Assembly: GCA_028703545.1 (NCBI GenBank)
Contig: JAQVMR010000052.1
Coordinates: 1 to 6,673, forward strand
DNA: 6,673 nt
Reading direction: 5' to 3'
Origin: Patescibacteria group bacterium
GTDB taxonomy: Bacteria > Patescibacteriota > Patescibacteriia > UBA1558 > S5-K13
Shown here piece after piece: positions 6,337 through 6,673 of the stretch. The notes under the pieces were generated by a model. That model had not been told where the DNA came from and ran no database searches. It was given only the letters and a program-made list of their open reading frames with translations. Positions within the stretch are counted from its first letter, which is position 1. Each line of letters begins with the position of its first letter. The position numbers and the translations under genes are program-made.

Positions 6337-6354
6337 TAATTTATATAAAGTCAA
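6327..6354 (-). promoter_or_regulatory. Candidate housekeeping promoter for the metallopeptidase
   Basis: Read on the - strand, TTGACT (6354-6349) is followed after 16 bases by TATTAT (6332-6327). Each matches the sigma-70 consensus at five of six positions. Transcription would begin near 6320, about 33 bases before the ATG at 6287. The -10 element overlaps that of the opposing + strand candidate, so the two promoters could compete for polymerase. Confidence 0.4.
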
Positions 6355-6372
6355 AAGAGGGGCTTGACTTTA
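6346..6372. repeat. 9-bp perfect inverted repeat in the divergent intergenic region
   Basis: The arms TAAAGTCAA (6346-6354) and TTGACTTTA (6364-6372) are exactly complementary around AAGAGGGGC. Each arm carries a TTGACT hexamer, one facing each way, and the left one serves as the -35 of the - strand candidate promoter. In RNA it would form a stem near the 5' end of the methyltransferase transcript. A T6 run lies at 6379-6384, six bases past the stem, too far for a standard terminator. Operator or leader stem-loop are the main readings. Confidence 0.55.
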
Positions 6373-6403
6373 ATCGAATTTTTTAATAACTTAATTATAC
6401 TAT

Positions 6404-6673
6404 ATGTTTCAAAAACAAGCAGGCGGTATTGAACTTCTAGATGCAAGAGAGATACTAGAAGATCATGCAAAACTGGGTTATGGTGATAAGGTGGGGGCCC
6501 TTGGTTGTGGACCAAAAGCGTATTTTACATTTCAAGCAGCAAGAATTGTTGGAGACAGAGGAATTGTTTATGCAGTGGATATTCTAAAAGATGTTTTATC
6601 ATCAGTTGAAAGCCATGTAAAAACAGAGGGATTTTCAAATGTTAAAACCATATGGAGTAATTTAGAAAGCTAT
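6404..6673 (+). CDS. Class I SAM-dependent methyltransferase, 3' end missing
   Basis: An open frame runs from the ATG at 6404 to the window edge, 90 codons. An in-frame TAA at 6392-6394 leaves this as the first ATG of the frame. The N-terminus (AGGIELLDAREILEDHAKLGYGDKV) is the helical lead-in seen in ubiE/PCMT-like methyltransferases of candidate-phyla bacteria, as remembered. The SAM-binding loop follows, VGALGCGPKAYFTFQAA (30-46), then GIVYAVDI with the expected ribose-binding acidic residue D59, and the start of the next helix and strand (VKTEGFSNVKTIWSNLE). Motif I is unusual: the acidic residue normally two before the first glycine is A32, and the third glycine of GxGxG is K38. The gene is visibly richer in G+C than the sigma-factor end of the window. 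The substrate cannot be assigned because the C-terminal portion is outside the window. Confidence 0.82.
   Translation, partial: MFQKQAGGIELLDAREILEDHAKLGYGDKVGALGCGPKAYFTFQAARIVGDRGIVYAVDILKDVLSSVESHVKTEGFSNVKTIWSNLESY

Noticed and set aside
6357..6362. GAGGGG as a Shine-Dalgarno sequence for the methyltransferase
   Set aside because: It is about 40 bases from the ATG and lies in the loop of the inverted repeat; no plausible start codon follows at normal spacing.
6396..6401. TATACT as a -10 element just before the methyltransferase ATG
   Set aside because: It ends two bases before the ATG, so transcription would start inside the coding region. The TTGACT at 6364 is 26 bases away, too far to pair with it.
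1..6673. UGA recoded as glycine, as in Gracilibacteria/Absconditabacteria
   Set aside because: All genes read full length without in-frame TGA, and glycine is supplied by ordinary GGN codons. Absence of TGA stops among eight AT-rich genes is not significant.
1..6673. CRISPR array, tRNA/rRNA genes, insertion sequences or phage genes
   Set aside because: I saw no regularly spaced repeats, cloverleaf-like sequence, transposase or integrase motifs, or terminal inverted repeats with target duplications.

Overview
The window is AT-rich, most strongly around the sigma-factor gene and less so at the right end. It reads as a chromosomal segment of a low-GC bacterium. Three things suggest Patescibacteria (Candidate Phyla Radiation, Parcubacteria-like): the very long coiled-coil insert in the MacA-like adaptor, small membrane-anchored proteins resembling the DUF5666 type beside the exporter, and a short HExxH membrane protein of the M50 type. 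The placement rests on remembered family resemblance, not on a search. All ORFs read cleanly in the standard bacterial code. Every visible stop is TAA or TAG, and no start has a convincing Shine-Dalgarno sequence.

Layout. From the left edge to 509 is an ECF-type sigma factor that has lost its first residues to the window edge. A small hairpin with a short U-run follows at 511-533. Next is a 132-residue membrane protein (549-947) in the position usually held by an anti-sigma factor. A 71-base gap holds an imperfect hairpin and a tentative ECF-type promoter. Then comes a tightly packed run on the + strand (1019-5669): a single-span anchored beta-domain protein, a MacA/HlyD-like adaptor with an oversized helical hairpin, a MacB-type ATPase, a MacB/FtsX-type permease, and a second anchored beta-domain protein. 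The two small proteins align with each other and bracket the exporter. The last one abuts, with no gap, a convergent M50-like membrane metallopeptidase (6287-5670, - strand). A 116-base divergent promoter region with a 9-bp inverted repeat separates that gene from the first 90 codons of a class I SAM-dependent methyltransferase, which runs off the right edge.

Working model (inference). The sigma factor and its membrane neighbour form an envelope-sensing pair. They switch on a tripartite-like MacAB export unit with two accessory extracytoplasmic proteins. In a lineage thought to lack a conventional outer membrane, such a unit would export or extract a substrate at the cytoplasmic membrane or cell surface, without a TolC partner. 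The metallopeptidase and methyltransferase look like independent flanking genes. The most distinctive part is the combination of sigma factor, membrane partner and duplicated beta-domain proteins around the exporter; its components belong to known families.
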